From positions 1 to 64,000 of the forward strand of contig NZ_FOOH01000002.1 in NCBI RefSeq assembly GCF_900113135.1: a stretch of 64,000 nt of DNA, read 5' to 3'. Numbering within the stretch: the first letter of the stretch is position 1; every line of letters starts with the position of its first letter. The position numbers were made by a program, and so were the translations under genes. Source of the stretch: Salegentibacter agarivorans (lineage in GTDB: Bacteria; Bacteroidota; Bacteroidia; Flavobacteriales; Flavobacteriaceae). Below, in pieces: positions 33,395-42,092 of this stretch. A model generated the notes under the pieces. It had not been told where the DNA came from. It searched no databases and saw only the letters and a list, made by a program, of their open reading frames with translations.

Positions 33395-34762
33395 ATGGAG
33401 AATTTAGATTATGCACGTCTGCAAATGGCGTTTACCCTGGGCTTTCATATCATTTTTGCCTGTATTGGGATGGTGATGCCTTTTTTTATGGTGGTTTCAC
33501 ACCACAAATGGTTGAAAACCAGAAATCCCATATATAAAAGATTAACAATGGCCTGGTTAAAAGGTGTAGCAATATTTTTTGTTACTGGAGCGGTTTCAGG
33601 AACTGCGCTTTCCTTCGAGTTGGGAATGTTATGGCCGGAATTTATGAAACACGCGGGGCCCATAATTGGAATGCCATTTTCTTTAGAAGGTGCTGCCTTT
33701 TTTGTAGAAGCCATCGCTCTCGGTTTTTATCTATATGGTTGGAATAAACTGCCTGAAAAATTTCACTGGTTTACCGGGGTTATTATTGGCGTTGCAGGAG
33801 TAGCTTCAGGTATTCTCGTGGTTTCGGCTAATGGCTGGATGAATGCGCCCTCGGGTTTTGATTATATAAATGGAGAATTTACCAATATAGACCCGGTGGC
33901 TGCTTTATTAAATCCGGCCTGGTTTACACAGGCATTACATATGACTTTAGCGGCTTTTGTAGCCACGAGTTTTGGAGTTGCCGGGATTCACGCGTTTCAA
34001 ATTTTCCGAAAACGAAATGTAGAATTACATATCAGGGCTTTTAAAATTGCTATTGTTTTTGGAGCAATCGCAGCGTTTCTACAACCTATTAGTGGCGATC
34101 TTTCAGCAAAAGATGTCGCAGAACGTCAACCGGTAAAACTCGCTGCTATGGAAGCACATTATGAAACGCAAAAGGGTGCGCCGCTTTACATTGGTGGAAT
34201 TGTAGATGAAGAAACCCGTACGGTTTCTAATAAAATAGAAATTCCCAAAGCACTTTCTTTCCTGGCTTTTGGCGATTTTAATGCCGAAGTAAAAGGATTA
34301 AACGATTTTCCCGATGATGAATTACCACCGGTGGCAATTGTACATTACGCCTTCCAAACTATGGTGGGTATTGGTACTTTACTAATGTTTGCAGGATTGA
34401 TCTATTTTATAAGTTTAAGAAAGAAAAACTGGCTTCAGAATAAATATTACTGGTTGTTGTTTATTGCGGTTGCGCCACTTGGCTTTGTGGCTATTGAAGC
34501 CGGATGGATAGTGACCGAAGTGGGAAGACAACCCTGGATTATTCACCAGATTATGAGAACCGAAGATGCCGTAACCCCAATGCCGGGGATGAAATATAGT
34601 TTTTTCTACTACCTTTTTCTCTATACCGTACTCGCCATAACTGTAGCCTGGTTAATGAGCCGCCAAATAAGATCGCTTAACCGGGAAACTGCTGAAGAGA
34701 AGGCTGAAAATACTTCAGAAAAGAATTTTAAGCCTACGGGTGGAAATAAAAGCAAAGATTAG
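33395..34762 (+). CDS. cydA: Cytochrome bd ubiquinol oxidase subunit I
   Basis: A 455-residue subunit; the ATG at 33395 follows a TTG one codon upstream. Heme ligands and landmarks: His18 in F-T-L-G-F-H (heme b595), His in Q-A-L-H-M-T (about 185, heme b558), and the G-R-Q-P-W motif near residue 377 followed by R-T-E-D-A-V-T-P. The Q loop is short, so the oxidase is of the short-Q-loop (CIO-like) class rather than the E. coli type. It reduces O2 at high affinity and resists sulfide and NO, which suits its place behind a Crp/Fnr-type promoter with sulfur genes. cydB follows after 2 bp. Confidence 0.95.
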   Translation: MENLDYARLQMAFTLGFHIIFACIGMVMPFFMVVSHHKWLKTRNPIYKRLTMAWLKGVAIFFVTGAVSGTALSFELGMLWPEFMKHAGPIIGMPFSLEGAAFFVEAIALGFYLYGWNKLPEKFHWFTGVIIGVAGVASGILVVSANGWMNAPSGFDYINGEFTNIDPVAALLNPAWFTQALHMTLAAFVATSFGVAGIHAFQIFRKRNVELHIRAFKIAIVFGAIAAFLQPISGDLSAKDVAERQPVKLAAMEAHYETQKGAPLYIGGIVDEETRTVSNKIEIPKALSFLAFGDFNAEVKGLNDFPDDELPPVAIVHYAFQTMVGIGTLLMFAGLIYFISLRKKNWLQNKYYWLLFIAVAPLGFVAIEAGWIVTEVGRQPWIIHQIMRTEDAVTPMPGMKYSFFYYLFLYTVLAITVAWLMSRQIRSLNRETAEEKAENTSEKNFKPTGGNKSKD

Positions 34763-34764
34763 TT

Positions 34765-35802
34765 ATGTTATATGTAGTTCTGTTTTTTCTGTTGTTTTCA
34801 CTGTTCCTGTATGTACTCCTTGGTGGCGCCGATTTTGGTGCTGGTATCGTTGAGTTGTTTTCTTCGGCTAAGAATAAAGAACATACACGCGATACAATTT
34901 ACCGGGTAATGGGGCCAATTTGGGAAGCAAACCATATTTGGCTAATTATTATGTTGGTGATTTTATGGGTGGCGTTTCCGGCTTATTTTAATGTGATGAT
35001 TATTTACCTGCACATTCCTTTAAGCCTTGTCTTATTGGGAATTACGCTTAGGGGTGTTGCTTTTGTTTTTCGGCATTATGATGCGGTTTTAGATAAATCT
35101 CAGTTTTGGTATAATTGGCTTTTTAGAATAGGAAGTTTTGTAACACCGGTTTTCCTGGGAATGTCTTTTGGAGCGTTAATTGGTGGGGAAATAATAATTA
35201 CTGAAGATTATGAAACCTATGGTTTCTACGATCTTTTTATGCAGCATTGGCTTAATATTTTCGCTTTGCTGGTAGGTTTGTTTTATGCTGCCCTTTGTGC
35301 TTTTTTAGCTTCAACTTTATTAATTGGAGAGGCCGATGGAAAAGCACGAAAACACTACGCTAAAAACTCGGCTTTTTTTACGGTTGTATTGGTGGTGCTT
35401 GGCTTTATCCTTATCAGTTATGGATATTTCAGCGGGATAAAATTTGCTGAAGATTTTATTCATAATCCGGTTTCTTTAGCTTGCGTTGGTTTATCGGCAA
35501 TTCTTTTATTTCCGCTTTGGAAATTTATAAAAAAAGAATATCGCATTGCCAGTAGATATTTAGCCGGTTTCCAGGTAGTTTTAATACTTTTTGCTGCGCT
35601 TTATGCACATTTTCCTTATATTATAATCACTGCCGATAAAGAGATAAGTCTGTTAGAAAACCTGGCACCAGAATCTACCATTAGTAATTTGGCGATTATG
35701 TTGCTAATAGGCGGATTTATTATTTTACCAGGACTTTTTCATTTAATGAAATCTTTTAATATGATTAAAGTGTTGGAAAAAAATGCGAAGGAGTACGAAT
35801 AA
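34765..35802 (+). CDS. cydB: Cytochrome bd ubiquinol oxidase subunit II
   Basis: A 345-residue subunit with about nine TM segments and the family landmarks G-G-A-D-F-G-A-G (about 20-27), W-E-A-N-H-I-W-L-I (about 52-60) and R-G-V-A-F-V-F-R (about 94-101). It pairs with CydA in the inner membrane. It follows cydA by 2 bp. No cydX-like small frame is evident in the 51-bp gap after it, and the cydDC assembly genes are not in the window. Confidence 0.95.
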   Translation: MLYVVLFFLLFSLFLYVLLGGADFGAGIVELFSSAKNKEHTRDTIYRVMGPIWEANHIWLIIMLVILWVAFPAYFNVMIIYLHIPLSLVLLGITLRGVAFVFRHYDAVLDKSQFWYNWLFRIGSFVTPVFLGMSFGALIGGEIIITEDYETYGFYDLFMQHWLNIFALLVGLFYAALCAFLASTLLIGEADGKARKHYAKNSAFFTVVLVVLGFILISYGYFSGIKFAEDFIHNPVSLACVGLSAILLFPLWKFIKKEYRIASRYLAGFQVVLILFAALYAHFPYIIITADKEISLLENLAPESTISNLAIMLLIGGFIILPGLFHLMKSFNMIKVLEKNAKEYE

Positions 35803-35853
35803 TTTTTACTGAATTAATTGCGGAATTTGGTAATCTCATTCAAAAAATAGCTA

Positions 35854-36888
35854 ATGATCTTAAAAAGATTTGGAAAAGAACCTTCTGGAGAAAGGCTGAA
35901 GCGAATAAATAATGCCGAAAATACACAAAACGGCAAGTTTCAAAATATAGAACCTACCGCGGTGCAGCCAGAAGATGTTTCTATGTTTAAAATAATGAAA
36001 CAGATGCTGAATAGGCCAAAAACGGTTCGGCCTTCATCAGAAATTCCTCATAAAAAAGCTGATTTATTAAATATAAATACCAAAAAACCGACAGTGGTCT
36101 GGTTTGGACATTCTTCTTACTTATTAAGTTTTAATGGCTATAATATTTTGGTAGATCCCGTTTTTAGCGGATTCGCTTCCCCTTTTAAATTCCTTGGAAA
36201 ATCCTTCCCGGGGACCGATCTGTATCAAGCCGAAGATTTTCCAAAAATTGATTTGCTAATTCTTACTCACGATCATTATGACCATTTGGATTATAAATTT
36301 TTAAAACAATTAAAGACAAAAGTTTTAAAAATAGTTACTCCCCTTGGAGTAGGAGAGCATTTAGAATATTGGAATACACAACCTGATATAATTACCGAGC
36401 TCAACTGGAATGAAAGTGAGGAAGTACATCAAAATTTAAAAGTTACCGCTTTGCCTTCCCGTCATTTTTCTGGCAGAAACGTAAAAAGAAACACGAGTTT
36501 GTGGGCTTCTTTCGCCCTGGAATGGGAGGGTTTTAAAATATATATTGGTAGTGATTCGGGTTACAGTTCGCAGTTTAAAGAAATTGGAGAAAAATTTAAG
36601 GAATTTGACCTCGCTTTTCTGGAATGCGGACAATATGGTAAATATTGGCCCCAAATACATATGTTTCCTGAGGAAACCGCGAAAGCTGCGAAAGATCTAA
36701 ATGCTAAAATTTTGTTCCCCGTGCATTGGGGGAAATTTGTGCTTTCGGTACATCCCTGGAACGAACCTATTAGGAGACTAATGGCAGAAACCAGAATACA
36801 AAAGCAAGAAGTAGTTTCGCCAAGAATTGGTGAAGCTTATGTTTTAGGAGAACAATTTTCACAGGAAGAATGGTGGAATTTTGAATAA
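35854..36888 (+). CDS. MBL-fold metallohydrolase (UlaG/NAPE-PLD-like)
   Basis: A 344-residue beta-lactamase-fold protein. Zinc motif T-H-D-H-Y-D-H-L-D (about 141-149), H-S-S-Y-L-L-S (about 87) at the family start, S-R-H-F-S-G-R (about 202), G-S-D-S-G-Y (about 230) and C-terminal F-P-V-H-W-G (about 287-292). The N-terminal 60 residues match NAPE-PLD-like bacterial members, which have lipid- or phosphodiester-type substrates; the true substrate is unknown. It has no rhodanese or persulfide-dioxygenase features. It is the fifth gene of the TauE-cyd unit, 51 bp after cydB and 12 bp before a methyltransferase. Confidence 0.85.
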   Translation: MILKRFGKEPSGERLKRINNAENTQNGKFQNIEPTAVQPEDVSMFKIMKQMLNRPKTVRPSSEIPHKKADLLNINTKKPTVVWFGHSSYLLSFNGYNILVDPVFSGFASPFKFLGKSFPGTDLYQAEDFPKIDLLILTHDHYDHLDYKFLKQLKTKVLKIVTPLGVGEHLEYWNTQPDIITELNWNESEEVHQNLKVTALPSRHFSGRNVKRNTSLWASFALEWEGFKIYIGSDSGYSSQFKEIGEKFKEFDLAFLECGQYGKYWPQIHMFPEETAKAAKDLNAKILFPVHWGKFVLSVHPWNEPIRRLMAETRIQKQEVVSPRIGEAYVLGEQFSQEEWWNFE

Positions 36889-36900
36889 AAGAATTGAATT

Positions 36901-37515
36901 ATGAAGGAAACAAAGTCGCATTGGGAAGAGGTTTATAATAAAAAGTCTTACAAAGATGCCAGCTGGTACCAGGAAAAACCTGAAACATCTTTAAAATTTA
37001 TCGCTGAACTGGATTTGCCTGAATGTTCAAAAATTATAGATGTAGGGGGAGGAGATTCTAATCTTGTAGACTACTTATTAAAAGAAGGCTATCGGGATAT
37101 TTCGGTTTTGGATATTTCTGCAAAAGCCCTGGAAAAAGCAAAAACACGTTTAAATAATGATGCCGAAAAGGTAAACTGGATCGTTGCTGATGCTTCAGAA
37201 TTTGAAGCTACACAGGTTTATCATCTTTGGCACGATCGCGCTGCTTTTCATTTTTTAACTGAAGAAAAACAGATAGAAAATTATATAAGAACCTTGGAAA
37301 ATTCAGTAGCTTCCGGTGGATTTGTAATTTTGGCAACATTTTCAAAAGAGGGACCAGAAAAATGTAGTGGAAGAACAATTAAGCAATATTCAAAAGAAGA
37401 TCTTCAGGACTTATTGCAGGATAAATTTGCTCTTTTGAAATGCGAAAATTTAGATCATACAACTCCAACCGGGGCGATTCAGAATTTTACATTTTGTTGT
37501 TTTAGAAAAAAATAA
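36901..37515 (+). CDS. Class I SAM-dependent methyltransferase, 204 aa
   Basis: A Rossmann-fold methyltransferase: motif I I-I-D-V-G-G-G-D-S (about 45-53), acidic end of strand 2 V-L-D-I-S (about 75), D-A-S-E (about 101), and a post-motif W-H-D-R-A-A-F-H (about 111-118) of the kind seen in small-molecule methyltransferases. It begins H-W-E-E-V-Y like thiol- and metalloid-detoxifying members. The substrate is unknown; thiol or chalcogen methylation would suit the sulfur context but is a guess. It is followed after 6 bp by a second methyltransferase. Confidence 0.85.
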   Translation: MKETKSHWEEVYNKKSYKDASWYQEKPETSLKFIAELDLPECSKIIDVGGGDSNLVDYLLKEGYRDISVLDISAKALEKAKTRLNNDAEKVNWIVADASEFEATQVYHLWHDRAAFHFLTEEKQIENYIRTLENSVASGGFVILATFSKEGPEKCSGRTIKQYSKEDLQDLLQDKFALLKCENLDHTTPTGAIQNFTFCCFRKK

Positions 37516-37521
37516 AATATT

Positions 37522-38139
37522 ATGAAAGATTTTTGGAACGAACGCTACGCCGATAAAGATTATCTTTACGGCCAGGCACCGAATAAATATTTTAAAGAGA
37601 AGATTGATGAAATGCAGCCCGGTAAAATTTTACTGCCGGCAGAGGGAGAAGGGAGAAATGCGGTGCATGCTGCAAGCCTCGATTGGGATGTTTCTGCTTT
37701 TGATATTAGTGAAAAAGGTAAGGAAAAAGCTCTGAACCTGGCTAATAACCAAAGCGTAGAAATTAATTACAAAGTAGGTGACCTGCCAGACCTTGATTAT
37801 AAGGACGAGCAATTTGATGTGATTGCTTTGATTTTTGCTCATTTTTCGGAAGAAAAAAAGGAAAACTATCTAAAGAAATTTAAAAAGTTACTGAAACGTG
37901 GTGGAGTAATTATTTTTGAAGCTTTTAGTAAAGAACAAATAGATATTCAGAAAGAGAATCCAAAATCTGGCGGACCTAAAAATGCTGAAATGCTTTTTTC
38001 TAAAGAAGAGTTGCAAACCTATTTTAGCGGCTACGAATTTGAGGAATTTGAAGATCTAATTACTGAACTTTCAGAAGGAAAATATCACCAGGGAAAAGCA
38101 GCAGTAATTCGTTTTGTAGCGAAAAAGCCATTAAACTGA
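37522..38139 (+). CDS. Class I SAM-dependent methyltransferase, TehB/thiopurine-MTase-like, 205 aa
   Basis: A methyltransferase beginning F-W-N-E-R-Y-A-D-K-D-Y-L-Y-G, characteristic of the TehB/TPMT-like group that methylates thiols, tellurite or selenite. Motif I is L-L-P-A-E-G-E-G-R-N (about 37-46), then F-D-I-S (about 59) and G-D-L-P-D-L (about 86). It shares no obvious recent duplication with the preceding gene. It ends the seven-gene unit, and a strong hairpin terminator follows at 38147. The detoxifying role is inferred from the family. Confidence 0.85.
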   Translation: MKDFWNERYADKDYLYGQAPNKYFKEKIDEMQPGKILLPAEGEGRNAVHAASLDWDVSAFDISEKGKEKALNLANNQSVEINYKVGDLPDLDYKDEQFDVIALIFAHFSEEKKENYLKKFKKLLKRGGVIIFEAFSKEQIDIQKENPKSGGPKNAEMLFSKEELQTYFSGYEFEEFEDLITELSEGKYHQGKAAVIRFVAKKPLN

Positions 38140-38146
38140 AAAATTA

Positions 38147-38190
38147 AACCTCAAAGATCCCGATAAACATCTGGACCTTTGAGGTTTTTT
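38147..38190. terminator. Hairpin terminator between convergent units
   Basis: AACCTCAAAGATCC (38147-38160) pairs with GGACCTTTGAGGTT (38173-38186), one mismatch in 14, and is followed by a T-run on the plus strand. It closes the TauE-cyd-methyltransferase unit; the complementary A-run on its left lets it work for the leftward SoxB-like gene as well. Confidence 0.8.
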
Positions 38191-38193
38191 AAA

Positions 38194-39849
38194 TTATTGA
38201 AATTTATAATCGGTTCCCGGAACTGTAGAAAAAGATTTTTCGCCTAAATATTCGCAATAAGCGCGGCCATCTAATTTTGGAGAGACCGGCGAATGTTTTT
38301 GTAAATATTCTTCTACCAACTCGTGAATGGTATAATCTTTTACTTCAACGTCTTTTACATTTGGCATTCGGCAAAGATTATCAATTGGGTCTCCGGGCCG
38401 AACACAGGCTGAGATCGTGTAGTATTCATCATCCTGCATTTCTTCGCCTTTAACTGTAACCGATTGTATGCGTTCTCCTTTTTTATTCTGAGAATTAAAA
38501 TCGACTTCCATTCCTGAAAATCTTACCAACCAGCCACCAAATCGTTCGGTTGAGTTTTGGGCAAATGCATTGTGCATTTCATTTTCCAACCATTCTTTAA
38601 TTTGTTTTCCGCTGGCTTTTCCGGTTTTTACTTTTTCGTTTACCGGTAATAAATTCCACAAGTTTGCTCTTGTAATTGGTGCAGCTTCCCCGTTTTTGGG
38701 AACTATAGGATTTCCGAAGCGAAATCCGTTAGAGATAGAAATATCGGCACCGGTTTTCCAACGAGCTGCATCGGTAATCATATTATCCATCGGGTTTTCT
38801 ACGGTTAAGTAGCGATAAAGCGGAGTTTCAGTATAACCTATTACGGTTTCCAGGTGCTCTTTGTAAGGAGCTTTAGCTTTCTTAACTAACCCAGCTATTT
38901 CTGGATTTGCAGCATATTTTTCAGGATCAACTTCCATTAATTCATATTCCTCATCTACAATTTCACCATCTCTAAAGTAAAGATTTAATTTCCCCACAAA
39001 AGAACCAAAAGCACCGGGCTCTGTAACCTTCGCATATTTCCCTTCAATGGGTTGGCGAACCCTTTCGTGGGTATCGTTGCCGAAAATATAATCTACATCT
39101 TTAGCTATTGGGTTGTTGGCTAATTCAATTTGCTTAAAAATTCCAAAATGCGTCACTAGAAACAGCGCATCAACTTTTTCTTCGGTCTTCATTTTTTGAA
39201 TAAGTTCCTGAACGCCTTCGTCTAAGCCGCTAAAACCAATTCCCTCACTAAAAATTGGATTTTGCCGAACAGGAACATCGGGATCGTTTATTCCGATAAA
39301 TCCAAGTTTTACACCTTCAATTTCTTTGGTCCAGTAAGGTGGAAAAAGTTCTTTTTTATCTTTTTCGTGAAACATATTCTGAACAATCACCGGGGTTTCA
39401 AAACCCTGTAGAACGTCCATCATTACTTGTTTTCCATAAACCACTTCCCAATTTCCGGGTACGATAAGATCGTAATCCATATTTTTAATAATATCAGGAA
39501 ATATTTTTCCTTCAGAAAGTGCTGCATACCCACTTCCCTGAATAAGATCGCCGCCATCCAAAATTATGGTGTTGGGGTTTTTGGCTCTTTCTTCTTCAAA
39601 CAAGGTTTGGATATGTGCCAAACCACCACGATTTTTAAATTTGATTTCTTCATTTTCCCAAAATAATTCTGGATGTGCATCTAACTGGCCGTGGATATCG
39701 GCAGTTTGAAGAATGGTAATTTTAGTGGTGTTTTCTCGCTTACTATTTTTGTTTTTACCTTCAGCATTTAAGCAAGAGGTAAAAAGTGAAAGTCCTAAAA
39801 CTCCCGAAAAAAGGAGTAAAATTGGTTTTATTCTTTTTTTGAAATTCAT
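38194..39849 (-). CDS. SoxB-like lipoprotein of the 5'-nucleotidase/metallophosphatase family
   Basis: A 551-residue protein. The ATG at 39849 is chosen because a lipoprotein signal follows (lipobox L-F-T-S-C, Cys26). Metal motifs: T-A-D-I-H-G-Q (D51, H53), D-G-G-D-L-I-Q-G-S-G (D101), N133 in P-G-N-W-E-V-V-Y-G, V-T-H-F-G and G-N-D-T-H-E-R. The catalytic His of ordinary 5'-nucleotidases (G-N-H-E) is Trp134 here, as in SoxB thiosulfohydrolases, and the C-terminal half has the SoxB-like A-C-V-R-P-G-D-P..L-C-R. SoxB hydrolyses protein-bound cysteine-S-thiosulfonate in the periplasm. SoxYZ and SoxAX are absent from the window, so the carrier is unknown. Neighbours upstream are DsrE-like and DoxX genes. 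Confidence 0.8.
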   Translation of the reverse strand: MNFKKRIKPILLLFSGVLGLSLFTSCLNAEGKNKNSKRENTTKITILQTADIHGQLDAHPELFWENEEIKFKNRGGLAHIQTLFEEERAKNPNTIILDGGDLIQGSGYAALSEGKIFPDIIKNMDYDLIVPGNWEVVYGKQVMMDVLQGFETPVIVQNMFHEKDKKELFPPYWTKEIEGVKLGFIGINDPDVPVRQNPIFSEGIGFSGLDEGVQELIQKMKTEEKVDALFLVTHFGIFKQIELANNPIAKDVDYIFGNDTHERVRQPIEGKYAKVTEPGAFGSFVGKLNLYFRDGEIVDEEYELMEVDPEKYAANPEIAGLVKKAKAPYKEHLETVIGYTETPLYRYLTVENPMDNMITDAARWKTGADISISNGFRFGNPIVPKNGEAAPITRANLWNLLPVNEKVKTGKASGKQIKEWLENEMHNAFAQNSTERFGGWLVRFSGMEVDFNSQNKKGERIQSVTVKGEEMQDDEYYTISACVRPGDPIDNLCRMPNVKDVEVKDYTIHELVEEYLQKHSPVSPKLDGRAYCEYLGEKSFSTVPGTDYKFQ

Positions 39850-39983
39850 ATTTTTTGTTTTCTGAATTATAGTTATCACGGCATGCTGAACTTGTTTCAG
39901 TATCTAATTTTTATAATTAGTAATATCCCCGATAAAAATCGGGGCAGGCTCTGAAATGAATTCAGGATGACGAATTACACCTA

Positions 39984-40010
39984 CAAGGTTTCGAAAACCT
40001 TGCAGGAAGT
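39984..40010. terminator. Short hairpin between SoxB-like and DsrE-like genes
   Basis: CAAGGTTT (39984-39991) pairs with AAACCTTG (39995-40002) and is followed by GCAGG and TTTTTT on the plus strand. The 171-bp gap also carries dispersed-repeat-like DNA (GCTGAACTTGTTTCAG near 39903, and a GATAAAAATC stem near 39934). It may weaken read-through between the two genes. No leftward promoter is obvious. Confidence 0.35.
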
Positions 40011-40020
40011 TTTTTGAATT

Positions 40021-40437
40021 TTAAAGTTCTATACTGAAATATCCCTTTTTCTGTAGTTGAAAATCGTAAAGTATTCCATTATCTACAACTTCCATTGTAG
40101 AAGGAATTTCTTCTGGATTCACACCGAATTTCTTTAGTGAAAATCCGCAGGCTTTTATAGACACTCCGGCTTTTTTAGCACGGTCTAAATATTTCTGCAT
40201 TTCCTTTTTCTCGGTTAGCCCTGTGACGGTTTGGCCACAAACGATAACCTGAAAATCACCGAAGTGGTGCCCATCTTCTTTTTTTAATTCTTCCGCTGTA
40301 ATTAAAATGGGTTGCAATTGCGGAATCTTCTTGGTTAAAACTACATAATTATTCTTTGTAGTATTGTTGTTTTGAGCATTTGTAGTTAGAGAGAACAGCA
40401 TTATAAATGCTGTAAAAATTAAAACTGACTTTTTCAT
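40021..40437 (-). CDS. Secreted DsrE/DsrF-like sulfur-carrier protein
   Basis: A 138-residue protein with a signal peptide (M-K-K-S-V-L-I-F-T-A-F-I-M-L..T-N-A-Q) and a DsrE-like fold (about 40-138): F-Q-V-I-V-C-G (Cys67), then I-K-A-C-G-F-S-L-K-K-F-G (Cys97, the usual persulfide-carrying position), and a C-terminal V-D-N-G-I-L-Y-D-F-Q-L-Q-K-K-G-Y. Cytosolic DsrE proteins relay sulfane sulfur; this one is exported, so it would act in the periplasm beside the SoxB-like lipoprotein. It lies 31 bp downstream of the DoxX gene. Confidence 0.85.
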   Translation of the reverse strand: MKKSVLIFTAFIMLFSLTTNAQNNNTTKNNYVVLTKKIPQLQPILITAEELKKEDGHHFGDFQVIVCGQTVTGLTEKKEMQKYLDRAKKAGVSIKACGFSLKKFGVNPEEIPSTMEVVDNGILYDFQLQKKGYFSIEL

Positions 40438-40468
40438 TTTTTTTAGTATTTATGGCTGAAACAGCCGG

Positions 40469-40876
40469 TTATATTTTTGTTGTTTGTTGATTTTTAAAAT
40501 TGTTTAGAATAAAAAACAGGAGTCCGCCGGAAATCGCAATATTTTTAAATAGCGGTCCCAACGTGGTAATTTGCCCTACCTGCACCGTTAAGGTTATAGG
40601 GATTAAAACGGCGAGCAATATCGTGGCTGCCCAACGGGTTTTAAAACCTATAAGTAATCCAATCCCGGCGATAAGCATTACAACTCCTGAGATCATTACC
40701 AGCAACTCCGGGTTACCGAAGAAATAGGCGATTCCTTTAAAATTTGCCTGGTCTATTCTATTTACTGTTTTTTCAATATTTAGTAAATGATTAAAACTGG
40801 CCACGAGAAATATCCCGCTAAGCATCACCCGTAAAACCTGTACAGAGCGACGACTCACTAAAATGTTCGTTTTCAT
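40469..40876 (-). CDS. DoxX family membrane protein
   Basis: A 135-residue protein with four TM segments. DoxX landmarks: V-L-R-V-M-L-S-G-I-F-L-V-A-S (about 14-27), a conserved helix G-V-V-M-L-I-A-G-I-G-L-L-I-G-F (about 59-73), R-W-A-A-T-I-L-L (about 76-83), and G-P-L-F-K-N-I-A-I-S-G-G-L (about 105-117). DoxX-type subunits occur in thiosulfate:quinone oxidoreductase (DoxD/DoxA), among other roles. Next to DsrE-like and SoxB-like genes, a quinone-linked sulfur oxidation role is plausible but not proven. It is 152 bp downstream of the 118-aa gene; a weak stem ATCGG/CCGAT lies in that gap near 40998. Confidence 0.8.
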   Translation of the reverse strand: MKTNILVSRRSVQVLRVMLSGIFLVASFNHLLNIEKTVNRIDQANFKGIAYFFGNPELLVMISGVVMLIAGIGLLIGFKTRWAATILLAVLIPITLTVQVGQITTLGPLFKNIAISGGLLFFILNNFKNQQTTKI

Positions 40877-41028
40877 TGAAGTTTAGAATTATTAAACTAC
40901 CTAAGAGCAAGCTCATAAGGCTGTCATAGATATAAAATTTTAATTTCGAGGCAAGCCCCGGTATTTAAATCTCGATTATGGAGTTAATAGCTCATTCATC
41001 GGCAAAGACACCGATAAAATTAAATTCA

Positions 41029-41385
41029 TTATGCTGCTAATTCCTTTGGAGGAGGGTAATTTTTGGAGAAATAGGTTGAAATTACCGCAGGATTGAGGTA
41101 ATTGTAATCCTGAAAATTTGTTTTTATTTCGGTCTCGAACCAGGCTATTTTTGCCAGGTTAAAAGCCGGATTACAAACGGCATCACTGCTAATAACTAAT
41201 ACCGAAGAATCTTGTGTGAAGGTTTTATCATCTATCGATTTTTGGGATTTTTTCTTACAAAACGGGTTTACCAGTGCAATTCCTTCAGCATCCAAAATAC
41301 TATTCAGCACTTTTGCGTCCAGCATCAGGAATTTTCCGAAGAAAATCACGGTAAGGAAAATCGCTATGTAAGCTTTGATTTGCAT
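41029..41385 (-). CDS. Small exported or membrane-anchored protein, 118 aa, unrecognised
   Basis: An N-terminal hydrophobic segment (about 5-22) is followed by a soluble part with three cysteines: one in P-F-C-K-K-K and one in D-A-V-C-N-P-A. It ends S-K-N-Y-P-P-P-K-E-L-A-A. I recognise no family. Its ATG shares one base with the stop of the acetolactate decarboxylase-like gene (TAATG), so the two are translationally coupled. By association it is an envelope protein of the same palindrome-controlled unit. Confidence 0.65.
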   Translation of the reverse strand: MQIKAYIAIFLTVIFFGKFLMLDAKVLNSILDAEGIALVNPFCKKKSQKSIDDKTFTQDSSVLVISSDAVCNPAFNLAKIAWFETEIKTNFQDYNYLNPAVISTYFSKNYPPPKELAA

Positions 41386-42086
41386 TATTCGGGAAGATAG
41401 AGTTTTAAATTATTTGCATCAAACTCAACCTGGTCCAGGTGCCCCATCTGCTTTTCGTCTTCGGTAATTAAATGAAGATGTATATAGGTATTGTGATGCG
41501 TAAAAACCGCCTGGTGTTTACGAGAGAAAAATCCGAGAATTTCTATCTCTTTATCTTCTAAAGTATAATTTATAAGTCCTTCGTGAGCTTCTTTTGGAGA
41601 ACTCACTTTTTGGCCGTGAGGTAAATTTACAATATGAATTTTAGCTGAATTGATTTTTCCTTTTAGTCGAAATGGAAAAGCTTCCGCATCATCAGGCGTC
41701 CTTTCATTTAAAAAATTTTCTAAATTCTCCAATGAGTTTACTGAGTTTGGAAGTGAAACAGATTTCCACTTTTCAACTTCAGCATAAACAAAAAACGGTG
41801 CTTTAACAGCATTTGTTTTTTCAACTTCCATTGAATTTTCATTCCTAACAGCTGATTTAAAAACTTCTCCGTCTAAAATAAGCAGTTCACCACTAAGGAA
41901 TTCTACTGGCCCAAGTCCGTAAACACCTTTTTTAGCTACAGAATCCAGGGAAATTGTACCCTGAAGTTTTCCTTTTTTCATCACATTTTTCATCGCTCCG
42001 GCTACTTTCACGCCGTTATTTTGAGCCGTAGCTGTAAAGCCAGTAAGAACGCCAAGAAGTAATAGTGCTAGATGTTTTCGCTTCAT
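41385..42086 (-). CDS. Exported alpha-acetolactate decarboxylase-like protein
   Basis: A 233-residue protein. The ATG at 42086 is used; the TTG at 42095 lies inside the -7 box. A signal peptide (L-A-L-L-L-L-G-V-L-T-G-F-T-A-T-A-Q) precedes an ALDC fold. Family motifs: G-L-G-P-V-E-F-L-S-G-E-L-L-I-L-D-G-E-V-F (about 56-75) and the zinc site F-T-H-H-N-T-Y-I-H-L-H-L with M-G-H-L-D (about 195-220). Classical ALDC makes acetoin in the cytosol, so export is odd and the substrate may differ. It diverges from the porin gene; both promoters carry the Crp/Fnr palindrome. Confidence 0.82.
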   Translation of the reverse strand: MKRKHLALLLLGVLTGFTATAQNNGVKVAGAMKNVMKKGKLQGTISLDSVAKKGVYGLGPVEFLSGELLILDGEVFKSAVRNENSMEVEKTNAVKAPFFVYAEVEKWKSVSLPNSVNSLENLENFLNERTPDDAEAFPFRLKGKINSAKIHIVNLPHGQKVSSPKEAHEGLINYTLEDKEIEILGFFSRKHQAVFTHHNTYIHLHLITEDEKQMGHLDQVEFDANNLKLYLPE

Positions 42087-42092
42087 ATTTCG

